The notes below the pieces were generated by a model that saw nothing but the letters and a program-made list of their open reading frames with translations, was not told the origin of the DNA and made no database searches. The position numbers were made by a program, and so were the translations under genes. A DNA stretch of 64,000 bases, from assembly GCA_002968845.1 (NCBI GenBank), contig PVBG01000001.1:186001-250000 (forward strand), in the 5' to 3' direction. The first letter of the stretch is position 1. Every line of letters begins with the position of its first letter. This stretch comes from Neorhizobium tomejilense (GTDB lineage: Bacteria; Pseudomonadota; Alphaproteobacteria; Rhizobiales; Rhizobiaceae). Positions 54,099 to 62,483 of the stretch are shown piece by piece.

Positions 54099-54875
54099 AT
54101 GCTGGTCCAGTCGGAATTCTTCTCGGAGGCGGATGGCGAGCCCGTTGCCGTGGACAATGCGGGCGGCCGGGGAGAGGTGCTTCTCGTCTGCGAGCATGCC
54201 TCGAGACGCCTGCCGGAGCGTTACGGCGATCTCGGGCTCTCGAAGGATGCGCTTGCCTCGCATATCGCCTGGGATCCGGGTGCACTTGCCGTCTCCCGGC
54301 TGATGTCGAAGAGCCTCGACGCGACGCTGATCCACCAGCGGTTTTCTCGGCTCCTCTACGACTGCAACCGGCCGCCGGATTCGCCTGCCGCCATGCGTGA
54401 CGTGTCCGAGATCTTCCGGATACCCGGCAACGAGAACCTGTCGGAGGCAGAGAAATCGCGCCGGACCACGGCACTCTACCTGCCGTTCCACGGCCGCATC
54501 CGCGAAGAGATCGCGGCACGGCGGGCGAGGGGGCTGCAGACGGTGCTCGTCACCATTCACAGCTTTACGCCGGTCTATTTCGGCAAGGAGCGGCCCGTCG
54601 AGATCGGCGTGCTTCACGATACAGACAGTCGGCTTGCCGACCGGATGCTGCAGGCCGCATCCGACACGCATCTCTATCGCGTCGAGCGCAACGAGCCTTA
54701 CGGGCCGGCGGACGGCGTAACACATACACTGGAAGTCCACGCCCTGCCGGCGGGGCTTCTCAACGTCATGATCGAAATCAGGAACGATCTCATAACAGAC
54801 GAAACCGGCCAGGGGGTCGTGGCCGATTTCTTGACAGGATTGCTGCGGGAAAGCCTCGCAGACATCCAAAGATAA
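54099..54875 (+). CDS. N-formylglutamate amidohydrolase family protein
   Basis: 258-residue zinc amidohydrolase of the HutG/N-formylglutamate deformylase fold. Metal-binding and active-site runs are LLVCEHASRRLPERYG, HIAWDPGALAVSRLMS, LYDCNRPPDSP, TIHSFTPVYFG and EIGVLHDTDSRLADRML. No histidine-utilisation genes adjoin. Its place at the head of an operon with a gamma-glutamyl synthetase, aldehyde and alcohol dehydrogenases suggests it hydrolyses a gamma- or N-acylated glutamate intermediate, releasing glutamate at the end of the pathway. The ribosome site is weak. Confidence 0.8.
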   Translation: MLVQSEFFSEADGEPVAVDNAGGRGEVLLVCEHASRRLPERYGDLGLSKDALASHIAWDPGALAVSRLMSKSLDATLIHQRFSRLLYDCNRPPDSPAAMRDVSEIFRIPGNENLSEAEKSRRTTALYLPFHGRIREEIAARRARGLQTVLVTIHSFTPVYFGKERPVEIGVLHDTDSRLADRMLQAASDTHLYRVERNEPYGPADGVTHTLEVHALPAGLLNVMIEIRNDLITDETGQGVVADFLTGLLRESLADIQR

Positions 54876-54976
54876 GACCCGGGGAGCAGCAGCTCGCATG
54901 CCCGCGGTCGATCGCCGCGGGAAGGACAAACCGGATGGCCGCGATGGCGCGGTCTTTCTGCCAACAGGGGGAAGTC

Positions 54977-56527
54977 ATGTCCGATTATACCGAAGGCGAC
55001 AAAAAGCAGGATACCCATATCCTGCATTCCATGGGCTATGCACAGGAACTCGAGCGTCGCATGAGCTCGTTTTCCAACTTCGCAATTTCGTTTTCCATCA
55101 TTTGCATTCTCTCCGGCGGCATCAATTCGCTGGGCCAGGCGACTGCCGGCGCCGGCGGCGCGGCGATCGGCATCGGCTGGCCGCTCGGCTGCCTGATTTC
55201 CGGGATCTTCGCGCTCGGGCTCGCGCAGATCGGTTCGGCCTATCCGACGGCGGGCGGCCTCTATCACTGGGGATCGATCCTCGGCAACCGCTTTACCGGC
55301 TGGCTTTCCGCCTGGCTCAACCTGCTCGGCCTCGTCACCGTGCTCGGCGCCATTAATGTCGGGACATTCTATTTCTTCTTCGGCGCCTTCGGGCCGACTT
55401 TCGGCATCGAGGACACGCTGACGCACCGCGTGGTTTTCGTTGCCATCATCACCGGGCTGCAGGCCGGCATCAATCATTTCGGCATAGGCCTGACCGCGAA
55501 ACTCACCGACTTTTCCGGCTATCTGATCTTTGCGACCGCGATCCTGCTTACAATCGCATGCCTTATCGCAGCCCCCGGCTTCGATTTCGCGCGGCTCTTC
55601 ACTTTCGCCAACTATACCGGCACGGAGGGGGCGGCGCTGGTCTGGCCGACGAGCGTTTCCGGCTTGATGGCATTCCTTCTCGGCCTGCTCCTGCCGATCT
55701 ACACGATCACCGGTTATGATGCCTCGGCCCATACATCCGAGGAAACCGTCAAGGCGGCGGAATCCGTGCCGCGCGGCATGATCTCGGCCGTCCTGTGGTC
55801 CGCCTTGTTCGGCTACATGATGCTGTGCGCGTTCGTACTGATGATCCCCAACATGGACGATGCGGCCAAGCAGGGCTGGAACGTATTCTTCTGGGCGATG
55901 GACGCGCAGATGAACCCGACCGTGAAGAGCATCCTGTATTTCCTGATCTTCATCTCGCAGCTGCTTTGCGGCCTGGCTACCGTCACGTCGGTATCGCGAA
56001 TGATCTTCGCCTTCGCGCGCGACAAGGGCCTGCCTGCGTCGTCGGTGCTCGCCAAGGTCAGCCCAAAACACCGTTCGCCCGTCGCGGCGATCTGGACCGG
56101 CTCCATCCTCGCAGTCCTGTTCGTCTGGTTTACCTCGGCGATCACCATTGCCGGCACGCCGGCCTATTCGATCGTCGTCTCCTGCACGGTCATCTTCCTG
56201 TTCCTTTCCTTCGCCCTGCCGATCGCGCTCGGGCTGTTCACGATCGGCACGGCGAAATGGCCGAAAATGGGACCCTGGAACATGGGTATTCCGGTCTACA
56301 GGCTGGTTGCAGTCCTGGCGATCATCTCGATGATCGTCATCTTCTTCATCGGCATTCAGCCGCCGAACGACTGGGCGCTCGAAATCACCGTCGGCTTCCT
56401 GGTGCTGACCGGAATCGTCTGGTTCGCCTTCGAGAACCGGCGCTTCATGGGACCGCCGATCGGCGATGCCATCGCCAAGCGGCAGGCCGAGATCGCTGCT
56501 GCGGAAGCGGCTGTCGGAGAAAAGTAA
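54977..56527 (+). CDS. APC-superfamily amino acid/amine permease
   Basis: 516-residue permease with about twelve helices. The cytoplasmic N-terminus ends in GYAQELERRMSSFSNFAISFSIICILSGG, the start of helix 1 in the GABA/choline-permease-like APC branch; YPTAGGLYHWGSIL and GYDASAHTSEETVKAAESVPRGM are also characteristic. Such proteins import amino acids, polyamines or ethanolamine by proton symport. ATG 54977 follows GGGGAAG; the frame to 54935 is less likely. It lies between the amidohydrolase and the gamma-glutamyl synthetase and probably imports the amine that they process. Confidence 0.87.
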   Translation: MSDYTEGDKKQDTHILHSMGYAQELERRMSSFSNFAISFSIICILSGGINSLGQATAGAGGAAIGIGWPLGCLISGIFALGLAQIGSAYPTAGGLYHWGSILGNRFTGWLSAWLNLLGLVTVLGAINVGTFYFFFGAFGPTFGIEDTLTHRVVFVAIITGLQAGINHFGIGLTAKLTDFSGYLIFATAILLTIACLIAAPGFDFARLFTFANYTGTEGAALVWPTSVSGLMAFLLGLLLPIYTITGYDASAHTSEETVKAAESVPRGMISAVLWSALFGYMMLCAFVLMIPNMDDAAKQGWNVFFWAMDAQMNPTVKSILYFLIFISQLLCGLATVTSVSRMIFAFARDKGLPASSVLAKVSPKHRSPVAAIWTGSILAVLFVWFTSAITIAGTPAYSIVVSCTVIFLFLSFALPIALGLFTIGTAKWPKMGPWNMGIPVYRLVAVLAIISMIVIFFIGIQPPNDWALEITVGFLVLTGIVWFAFENRRFMGPPIGDAIAKRQAEIAAAEAAVGEK

Positions 56528-56559
56528 GCGCGACCGGGCTGACGCCCCCTATGATCCCG

Positions 56560-56588
56560 CCGCCACGACACTCGAGAGGTTGTGGCGG
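56560..56588 (+). terminator. Intra-operon hairpin between permease and synthetase genes
   Basis: 10-bp stem CCGCCACGAC / GTTGTGGCGG (one wobble) with a nine-base loop, followed by TTCACCCTTTTG. It probably attenuates or stabilises transcript ends inside the operon rather than ending it. Confidence 0.5.
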
Positions 56589-56615
56589 TTCACCCTTTTG
56601 AAACGGATGTGAGGC

Positions 56616-57986
56616 ATGACCCCGATTTACTCCTTCGACGATCTGAAACGCGATGTCGCCGACGGTCGCATCGATACGATCATCGCCGCCCAGGTGGACA
56701 TGCAGGGCCGCCTGATGGGCAAGCGGTTCCAGGCGGAATATTTCGTCGAGAGCGCCTATCAGGAAACGCATAGCTGCAATTACCTGCTTGCGACCGATAT
56801 CGAGATGGAGACCATTTCCGGCTACAAGGCGACCAGTTGGGAGCAGGGGTACGGCGACTATACGATGAAGCCGGATCTCGCGACGCTCAGAAAACTGCCC
56901 TGGCTCGAAGGCACCGCGCTGGTCCTCTGCGACGTGCTCGACCACCACACCCATGCGGACGTGCCGCATTCGCCGCGGGCGGTCCTCAAGAGGCAGGTCC
57001 AGCGGCTCGCAGACATGGGCATGTCCGCCTTCATGGCGACCGAACTCGAATTCTTCCTGTTCGACCAGACCTACGACCAGGCCCGCGAAAGCGGCTACCG
57101 CAATCTCAAGCTGGCGAGCGGCTACAACGAGGACTACCACATCTTCCAGACCACCAAGGAAGAGGAGGTGATGCGGGCGATCCGCACCGGCCTGCAGGGC
57201 GCTGGCATTCCCGTCGAGAATTCCAAGGGCGAGGCTTCGGCCGGCCAGGAGGAAATCAACGTTCGTTACGCCGACGCGCTGACCATGGCCGACCGGCACG
57301 TGATCATCAAGAATGCGTGCAAGGAGATCGCATGGGGCAAGGGCAAGGCGATCACCTTCCTCGCCAAGTGGAATTATTCGGCCGCCGGCAGCTCGTCGCA
57401 CATCCACCAGTCCCTGTGGAGTGCCGACGGCAAGACGCCGCTGTTCTTCGACAAGGACAACGAGCACGGCATGTCGGAACTGATGAAACACTATATCGCC
57501 GGGCTGCTCGCCCACGCGAGCGAGATCACTTTCTTCCTGGCGCCCTATATCAATTCCTACAAGCGCTTCATGGCCGGCACGTTCGCGCCGACCAAGGCCG
57601 TCTGGTCGAAGGACAACCGCACCGCCGGCTATCGTCTCTGCGGCGAGGCGTCCAAGGGAATCCGCATCGAATGCCGCGTCGGCGGTTCCGACCTCAACCC
57701 CTATCTCGCCATGGCGGCACTGATTGCCGCCGGTATCGACGGGATCGAGAAGAAGATGGCGCTGGAGCCTGCCTTCGTCGGCGACGCCTATGGCGGCAAG
57801 GGTGTTCGAGAAATCCCGCGAACGCTGCGTGACGCGGTCGAGCTCATGGACGGCTCGGAACTGCTGCGCTCTGCCTTCGGCAACGACGTCATCGACCACT
57901 ATGTCCGCGCCGGCCAGTGGGAACAGGAGGAATACGATCGCCGCGTGACCGATTGGGAGGTGGCACGCGGTTTCGAGAGGGCTTGA
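56616..57986 (+). CDS. Gamma-glutamyl-amine synthetase (glutamine synthetase family, PuuA/IpuC-like)
   Basis: 456-residue member of the glutamine synthetase superfamily, shorter at the N-terminus than GlnA. Conserved metal and substrate runs are ATELEFFLF, KGEASAGQEEINVRYADAL, TFLAKWNYSAAGSSSHIHQSLW, YINSYKRFMAGTFAPTKAVWSKDNRTAGYR and IECRVGGSDLNPYLAMAA. The regulatory adenylylation tyrosine loop of GlnA is not seen. Relatives ligate glutamate to putrescine, isopropylamine, alaninol or ethanolamine. Alcohol and aldehyde dehydrogenases downstream favour an amino alcohol as acceptor; putrescine would need an oxidase of PuuB type, which is absent. Confidence 0.86.
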   Translation: MTPIYSFDDLKRDVADGRIDTIIAAQVDMQGRLMGKRFQAEYFVESAYQETHSCNYLLATDIEMETISGYKATSWEQGYGDYTMKPDLATLRKLPWLEGTALVLCDVLDHHTHADVPHSPRAVLKRQVQRLADMGMSAFMATELEFFLFDQTYDQARESGYRNLKLASGYNEDYHIFQTTKEEEVMRAIRTGLQGAGIPVENSKGEASAGQEEINVRYADALTMADRHVIIKNACKEIAWGKGKAITFLAKWNYSAAGSSSHIHQSLWSADGKTPLFFDKDNEHGMSELMKHYIAGLLAHASEITFFLAPYINSYKRFMAGTFAPTKAVWSKDNRTAGYRLCGEASKGIRIECRVGGSDLNPYLAMAALIAAGIDGIEKKMALEPAFVGDAYGGKGVREIPRTLRDAVELMDGSELLRSAFGNDVIDHYVRAGQWEQEEYDRRVTDWEVARGFERA

Positions 57987-58018
57987 GATAATCGCAACGT
58001 CAGGGTTTTCGTTGTAGT

Positions 58019-58056
58019 TTTTGTCGCATTTTGCTAATGGTTTTGGCACGTTTTGC
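58019..58056 (+). repeat. Direct repeats upstream of the toxin-antitoxin pair
   Basis: Two 16-base copies, TTTTGTCGCATTTTGC (58019-58034) and TTTTGGCACGTTTTGC (58041-58056), agree at 13 positions and are spaced 22 bases apart, two helical turns, on the same face. They end 12 bases before the antitoxin start and are probable autoregulatory sites of its XRE domain. The surrounding T-rich stretch is unlike the GC-rich flanks. Confidence 0.6.
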
Positions 58057-58068
58057 GAGGACTTGGCC

Positions 58069-58539
58069 ATGAGCAAGATCGACAGCAAGTGGTTCTACGA
58101 AAAGCTTGAACAGCAGGGCGCATCGTTGCGCGATATGGCCCGTTTCATGTCGCTGGATCCGAGCGCCATTTCGAGGATGCTGAAGGGTGAACGCAATATG
58201 AGTGCTGAGGAGCAGGATCAGATCGCCGCTTTTCTCGATGTTCGTCTTGAGGAAGTCGCATCCCATAGACGTGGTGAGCCGGCCGGCCTCGGAGAGAAAC
58301 AGCAGGAAGTTTACCTGCACGATCCGGGCCTGACGGTTTCCAATCCTGGCGTGAAGATGTTCACAGAGGCCGACATCATTTACAAGGACGGTAAGCGCTG
58401 GATGGAAGGTCCTGATGGTGAATTGCTTGAGTTGCATCCGGCTTACGGCAGCATGAAGGGGACAATAACTATACCGGACGATCTCGATCTGACTGCGCCC
58501 GCGGATCCTGATTGGGGTAAAGTCTACGAGGATGATTGA
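58069..58539 (+). CDS. XRE-type helix-turn-helix antitoxin
   Basis: 156-residue protein. Residues 5-60 form a Cro/CI helix-turn-helix (KLEQQGASLRDMARFMSLDPSAISRMLKGERNMSAEEQDQIAAFLD); the remaining part, with KMFTEADIIYKDGKRWMEGPDGELLELHPAYGSM, probably neutralises the toxin. ATG 58069 is preferred over the TTG at 58021 because AGGACTT lies before it and the repeats fall upstream. It overlaps the PIN toxin gene by eight bases, the classic toxin-antitoxin layout. Base composition is lower in GC than both flanking catabolic genes, which suggests transfer. Confidence 0.78.
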   Translation: MSKIDSKWFYEKLEQQGASLRDMARFMSLDPSAISRMLKGERNMSAEEQDQIAAFLDVRLEEVASHRRGEPAGLGEKQQEVYLHDPGLTVSNPGVKMFTEADIIYKDGKRWMEGPDGELLELHPAYGSMKGTITIPDDLDLTAPADPDWGKVYEDD

Positions 58540-58948
58540 TCTCTATCTCCTGGATACATGTGCGATTTTATGGATCGTGAAAGGTTCGCCACTCAGTCAA
58601 AATGCCAATGTAGCCTTGAGCCGAAGCCGGGCGGGCCACGGTGCTCTGCATGTTTCTTCGATGTCAGCATGGGAAATTGGAATGCTCATCAGCAAAGGCC
58701 GATTGCCCACAACCAAAAGTGCGACGATACGGTTTCGGGATGCTGTCGACATAATAGGTGCCGAAGTTATCGATGTATCGTTGCCGGCGTTGATCGAGTC
58801 GTCCTTTCTGCCACTTCCTATCCATAACGATCCCACCGACCGTATCCTGATCGCGACCGCCCGGGAGCATGACCTGACCATCATCACGCGCGATCGCGCG
58901 ATCCTTTCCTACGGGATTGCGGGGCATGTCCGCACACTCGAATGCTGA
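58532..58948 (+). CDS. PIN-domain toxin (VapC-like ribonuclease)
   Basis: 138-residue PIN nuclease. The acidic metal site is complete: Asp8 in LLDTCAILW, Glu48 in SAWEIGML, Asp100/Asp103 in HNDPTDRILIATA and Asp121 in IITRD. Such toxins cleave tRNA or rRNA when their antitoxin is degraded. It is translationally coupled to the XRE antitoxin and followed after 19 bases by the aldehyde dehydrogenase gene, so the pair lies inside an amine-catabolic operon. Low GC again points to insertion. An XRE rather than AbrB or RHH partner is less usual for a PIN toxin. Confidence 0.82.
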   Translation: MIDLYLLDTCAILWIVKGSPLSQNANVALSRSRAGHGALHVSSMSAWEIGMLISKGRLPTTKSATIRFRDAVDIIGAEVIDVSLPALIESSFLPLPIHNDPTDRILIATAREHDLTIITRDRAILSYGIAGHVRTLEC

Positions 58949-58967
58949 ATTTCTGGAGTCTGTATCA

Positions 58968-60353
58968 ATGACAATGATCCAATGTATCTCGCCGGTCGAC
59001 GGTTCGGTCTATGCCGAGCGTCCGGCCATGTCGGCGGAAGCGGCCGCCGAAGCTATCGGGCGCGCACGGCATGCGCAGAAGGCGTGGGCGAAGCGGCCGC
59101 TCGAGGGGCGTGTCCAGCTCGTGCTCAAGGGCGTCGCGCGTCTCAACGAGATGGTCGAGGAAGTGGTGCCCGAGCTTGCCTGGATGATGGGCCGGCCGGT
59201 GCGTTATGGCGGGGAGTTCAAGGGGTTCAACGAGCGCTCAAATTACGTCGCCTCGATCGCCGCCGATGCGCTCGCTCCGTTGCGCGTCGAGGACAGCGCC
59301 ACGTTCGAACGTCGCATCGAACGCGAGCCGCATGGGGTCGTGTTCGTCATCGCGCCGTGGAATTATCCCTATATGACGGCGATCAACACCGTCGCGCCGG
59401 CGCTGATGGCCGGCAATGCGGTCGTCATCAAACACGCTTCCCAGACGCTGCTCGTTGGTGAGCGCATGGTGCGCGCCTTTGTCGAGGCCGGCGTTCCGGA
59501 AGACGTCTTCCAGAATATCTTCCTCGACCACGCGACGTCGGCGAAGCTGATTTCCGAGGGCATGTTCAATTTCATCAATTTCACGGGCTCGGTCGAGGGC
59601 GGAAGGTCGATCGAACGCGCCGCTGCCGGCACCTTTAGCGGCATCGGCCTCGAACTCGGCGGCAAGGATCCCGGTTACGTGATGGAGGATGCCGATCTGG
59701 ATGCTGCCGTCGATACGCTGATGGATGGCGCGACCTATAATTCCGGCCAGTGCTGCTGCGGCATCGAGCGTATCTATGTGCACGAATCGCTCTACGACTC
59801 CTTCGTCGAGAAGTCGGTCGCATGGGTGTCGAACTACAAGCTCGGTAACCCGCTCGACAAGGAAACGACGCTCGGACCGATGGCCAACAAGCGCTTTGCC
59901 AAGGTCGTGCGCCAGCAGATCGCCGACGCGGTGGCGAGCGGCGCCAGGGCGCTGGTCGATCCGAAGCTTTTCCCGGCCGACGACGGTGGCGCCTATCTTG
60001 CGCCGCAAGTATTGGTTGACGTCGACCATTCCATGGAGATCATGCGGGAAGAGACGTTCGGCCCGGCTGTCAGCATCATGAAGGTGAAGAGTGACGACGA
60101 GGCGATCGGTTACATGAACGACAGCCGCTACGGACTGACGGCGTCGCTGTGGACGCCGGATGTCGACCGGGCAAACCGGATCGGCAGCCAGCTCGAGACC
60201 GGCACGGTGTTCATGAATCGCGCCGACTATCTCGATCCGGCGCTTGTCTGGACCGGCGTCAAGGAAACCGGGCGAGGCGGTTCGCTCTCCGTCCTCGGTT
60301 TCCACAACCTGACCCGCCCGAAATCCTACCACCTGAAGAAGGTCACGAAATGA
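58968..60353 (+). CDS. NAD(P)-dependent aldehyde dehydrogenase
   Basis: 461-residue aldehyde dehydrogenase. Landmarks: APWNYPYMTAINTVAPALMAGNAVVIKH (cofactor site), FTGSVEGG, catalytic Glu in GLELGGKDPGYV, nucleophilic Cys in NSGQCCCGIERIYV, and EETFGPAVSIM. ATG 58968 with GGAG upstream is preferred; the frame runs back to 58917 through the toxin gene end. The stop overlaps the alcohol dehydrogenase start (ATGA). In the proposed pathway it oxidises the gamma-glutamyl amino-aldehyde to the acid. Confidence 0.87.
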   Translation: MTMIQCISPVDGSVYAERPAMSAEAAAEAIGRARHAQKAWAKRPLEGRVQLVLKGVARLNEMVEEVVPELAWMMGRPVRYGGEFKGFNERSNYVASIAADALAPLRVEDSATFERRIEREPHGVVFVIAPWNYPYMTAINTVAPALMAGNAVVIKHASQTLLVGERMVRAFVEAGVPEDVFQNIFLDHATSAKLISEGMFNFINFTGSVEGGRSIERAAAGTFSGIGLELGGKDPGYVMEDADLDAAVDTLMDGATYNSGQCCCGIERIYVHESLYDSFVEKSVAWVSNYKLGNPLDKETTLGPMANKRFAKVVRQQIADAVASGARALVDPKLFPADDGGAYLAPQVLVDVDHSMEIMREETFGPAVSIMKVKSDDEAIGYMNDSRYGLTASLWTPDVDRANRIGSQLETGTVFMNRADYLDPALVWTGVKETGRGGSLSVLGFHNLTRPKSYHLKKVTK

Positions 60354-61495
60354 ATATCGTCGCGAACTGGAGCTATCCGACCGCCGTCAAACTGGGCCGC
60401 GGACGCATCAAGGAACTGGCGGACGCCTGCAAGACGCTCGGCCTCAGCAAGCCGCTTCTGGTCACCGACCGGGGGCTGGCCTCGATGGCGATCACCGGTC
60501 ACGCGCTCGACGTGCTCGAAGAGGCGGGCCTCGGCCGGGCGATCTTTGCCGACGTCGATCCGAACCCGAACGAGAACAACCTCGAAGCCGGCATCAGGGC
60601 TTACAATGACGGCGGCCATGACGGCGTCGTTGCCTTCGGCGGCGGTTCGGGCCTCGATCTCGGCAAGCTGATCGCCTTCATGGCCGGCCAGACGCGGCCG
60701 GTCTGGGATTTCGAGGATATCGGCGACTGGTGGACCCGCGCCGACGCCTCGAAGATCGCGCCGATCGTCGCCGTGCCGACCACGGCCGGGACCGGTTCGG
60801 AAGTCGGCCGGGCAGGGGTGCTCACCAATTCCGCCACCCATGTGAAGAAGATCATTTTCCACCCGAAACTGCTGCCGGGCGTCGTCATCTGCGATCCGGA
60901 GCTGACGATGGGCATGCCGAAGGCGATCACCGTCGGCACCGGCATGGATGCCTTTGCCCATTGCCTGGAAGCCTATTCCTCGCCCTTCTACCACCCGATG
61001 TCCGGCGGGATCGCGCTCGAAGGCATGCGGCTCGTCAAGGAGTTCCTGCCGCGCGCCTATAGGGACGGGGCGGATCTCGAAGCACGCACCAACATGATGT
61101 CGGCCGCAGCCATGGGGGCGGTCGCCTTCCAGAAGGGGCTCGGCGCCATCCATTCGCTGTCGCATCCGATCGGCGCGGTCTACAACACTCATCACGGCAT
61201 GACCAATGCGGTCGTCATGCCGCCGGTGCTGCGCTTCAATCGGCCGGCGATCGAGGAGAAGATCGCCCGCGCTGCGGCCTATCTCGGCATCGCCGGCGGG
61301 TTCGACGGGTTCTACGACTATGTCCTGTCATTGCGTTCGGAACTCGGCGTGCCCGAAAATCTCACGGCGATGGGGATCAAGCCCGACCGAATCGATGAGC
61401 TGACGGCCATGGCGATGGAGGACCCCAGCTGCGGCGGCAACCCCGTCACCATGACGATGGAGAATACCAAGGCGCTTTTCCTCGCCTGCTTTTAA
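60350..61495 (+). CDS. Iron-containing alcohol dehydrogenase
   Basis: 381-residue group III alcohol dehydrogenase. The nucleotide loop is GGGSGLDLGKLIA, followed by VPTTAGTGSEVGRAGVL; the metal site uses Asp in CDPELTMGMP/GTGMDAFAHCLEAY and His residues in GAIHSLSHPIGAVYNTHHGMTNAV. It starts inside the aldehyde dehydrogenase stop codon and ends the operon before a strong terminator. It probably converts an alcohol, plausibly a gamma-glutamylated amino alcohol, to the aldehyde used by its neighbour. Confidence 0.87.
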   Translation: MNIVANWSYPTAVKLGRGRIKELADACKTLGLSKPLLVTDRGLASMAITGHALDVLEEAGLGRAIFADVDPNPNENNLEAGIRAYNDGGHDGVVAFGGGSGLDLGKLIAFMAGQTRPVWDFEDIGDWWTRADASKIAPIVAVPTTAGTGSEVGRAGVLTNSATHVKKIIFHPKLLPGVVICDPELTMGMPKAITVGTGMDAFAHCLEAYSSPFYHPMSGGIALEGMRLVKEFLPRAYRDGADLEARTNMMSAAAMGAVAFQKGLGAIHSLSHPIGAVYNTHHGMTNAVVMPPVLRFNRPAIEEKIARAAAYLGIAGGFDGFYDYVLSLRSELGVPENLTAMGIKPDRIDELTAMAMEDPSCGGNPVTMTMENTKALFLACF

Positions 61496-61527
61496 GACTT
61501 CCAGACCCCGATGCATCGGCGTCGATC

Positions 61528-61557
61528 AAGCCCGGAAGGCAAAACTTCCGGGCTTTT
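61528..61557 (+). terminator. Rho-independent terminator after the alcohol dehydrogenase
   Basis: Perfect 11-bp stem AAGCCCGGAAG / CTTCCGGGCTT with GCAAAA loop and four T residues in all at its end, 33 bases after the stop codon. It closes the amine operon. Confidence 0.88.
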
Positions 61558-61713
61558 CCGCATTTTAGAGCCAAAAGCTAAATCTCCTGAGTGATATTAA
61601 TGGTGGCTAAATTTGCAATTCGTTAACCATGTTTGGAAAGGATGTGCTTATGACACCATGCTTCCCGGTGTCCTCGTGAGCGATGTGGCTCAAGACTTGT
61701 TCGAGGACCGAAA

Positions 61714-62430
61714 ATGCCAGTAATTTCCTTTGCCAATGCCAAGGGTGGAGCCGGAAAAACGACCGCGGCACTCCTGCTCGCCACCGAACTTGCCCATCAG
61801 GGTTTTCGCGTCACCGTCATCGATGCCGATCCGCAGCGCTGGATCAGCCAATGGTTCGAGACCTCTCGCGCGGTGCGCAACATCGAGGTGGTATCGGAAG
61901 TCACACTCGCATCGCTGCAGTGTCACCTGCGGGAAATGGCATCGCGCACCGACTATTTCATCATCGACCTCGCCGGCGCCCGTGACGCGCTGGTCACCAC
62001 GGCGATCGGCCTTTCCGACCATGTGATGATCCCGGTCCAGGGTTCTGCCATGGACGCCAAGGGTGCGGCGCAGATCCTCGACCTCCTGTCCTACATGAAG
62101 GAGAAGGCCGGCCTGGTGATCCCGCATTCGGTGGTGCTGACGCGGGTGACGTCCATGGTCACCACCAAGGCGCTGCTGACCATCAAAGGGCTTCTGGCAG
62201 CCCGCGGCGTGCATGTCCTCGATACGCCGATCGGCGAACGCATCGCCTTCAAGGAACTCTTCGAGACCGGCGGCACGCTCCACACGCTCGATCAGGCCAA
62301 GGTCAGCAATCTCGACAAGGCGAAGGAAAACGCCCGCTCCTACGCACAGGAAGTCATGCGGCTCATGCCCGTCAAGATCACCCGGTCCGTCGCGTCGCGC
62401 CTCTTCGGATTGAGCCGCTACGCAGCCTGA
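61714..62430 (+). CDS. Orphan ParA/VirC1-like ATPase
   Basis: 238-residue deviant-Walker ATPase of the ParA/MinD group. Walker A is [21 protein letters not shown] (residues 6-26), with the signature Lys11, then [13 protein letters not shown] and [16 protein letters not shown] as A' and B motifs. It resembles VirC1 and stand-alone chromosomal ParA proteins of rhizobia. No parB, parS or virC2 gene adjoins, so it is not a segregation cassette of the usual type. GAGG precedes the ATG and a hairpin follows. Confidence 0.85.
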   Translation: MPVISFANAKGGAGKTTAALLLATELAHQGFRVTVIDADPQRWISQWFETSRAVRNIEVVSEVTLASLQCHLREMASRTDYFIIDLAGARDALVTTAIGLSDHVMIPVQGSAMDAKGAAQILDLLSYMKEKAGLVIPHSVVLTRVTSMVTTKALLTIKGLLAARGVHVLDTPIGERIAFKELFETGGTLHTLDQAKVSNLDKAKENARSYAQEVMRLMPVKITRSVASRLFGLSRYAA

Positions 62431-62483
62431 TCACCATTGGACTTCTGTCCATCCCAAGACGTGTGTTCATTCCAAGACGTGGA

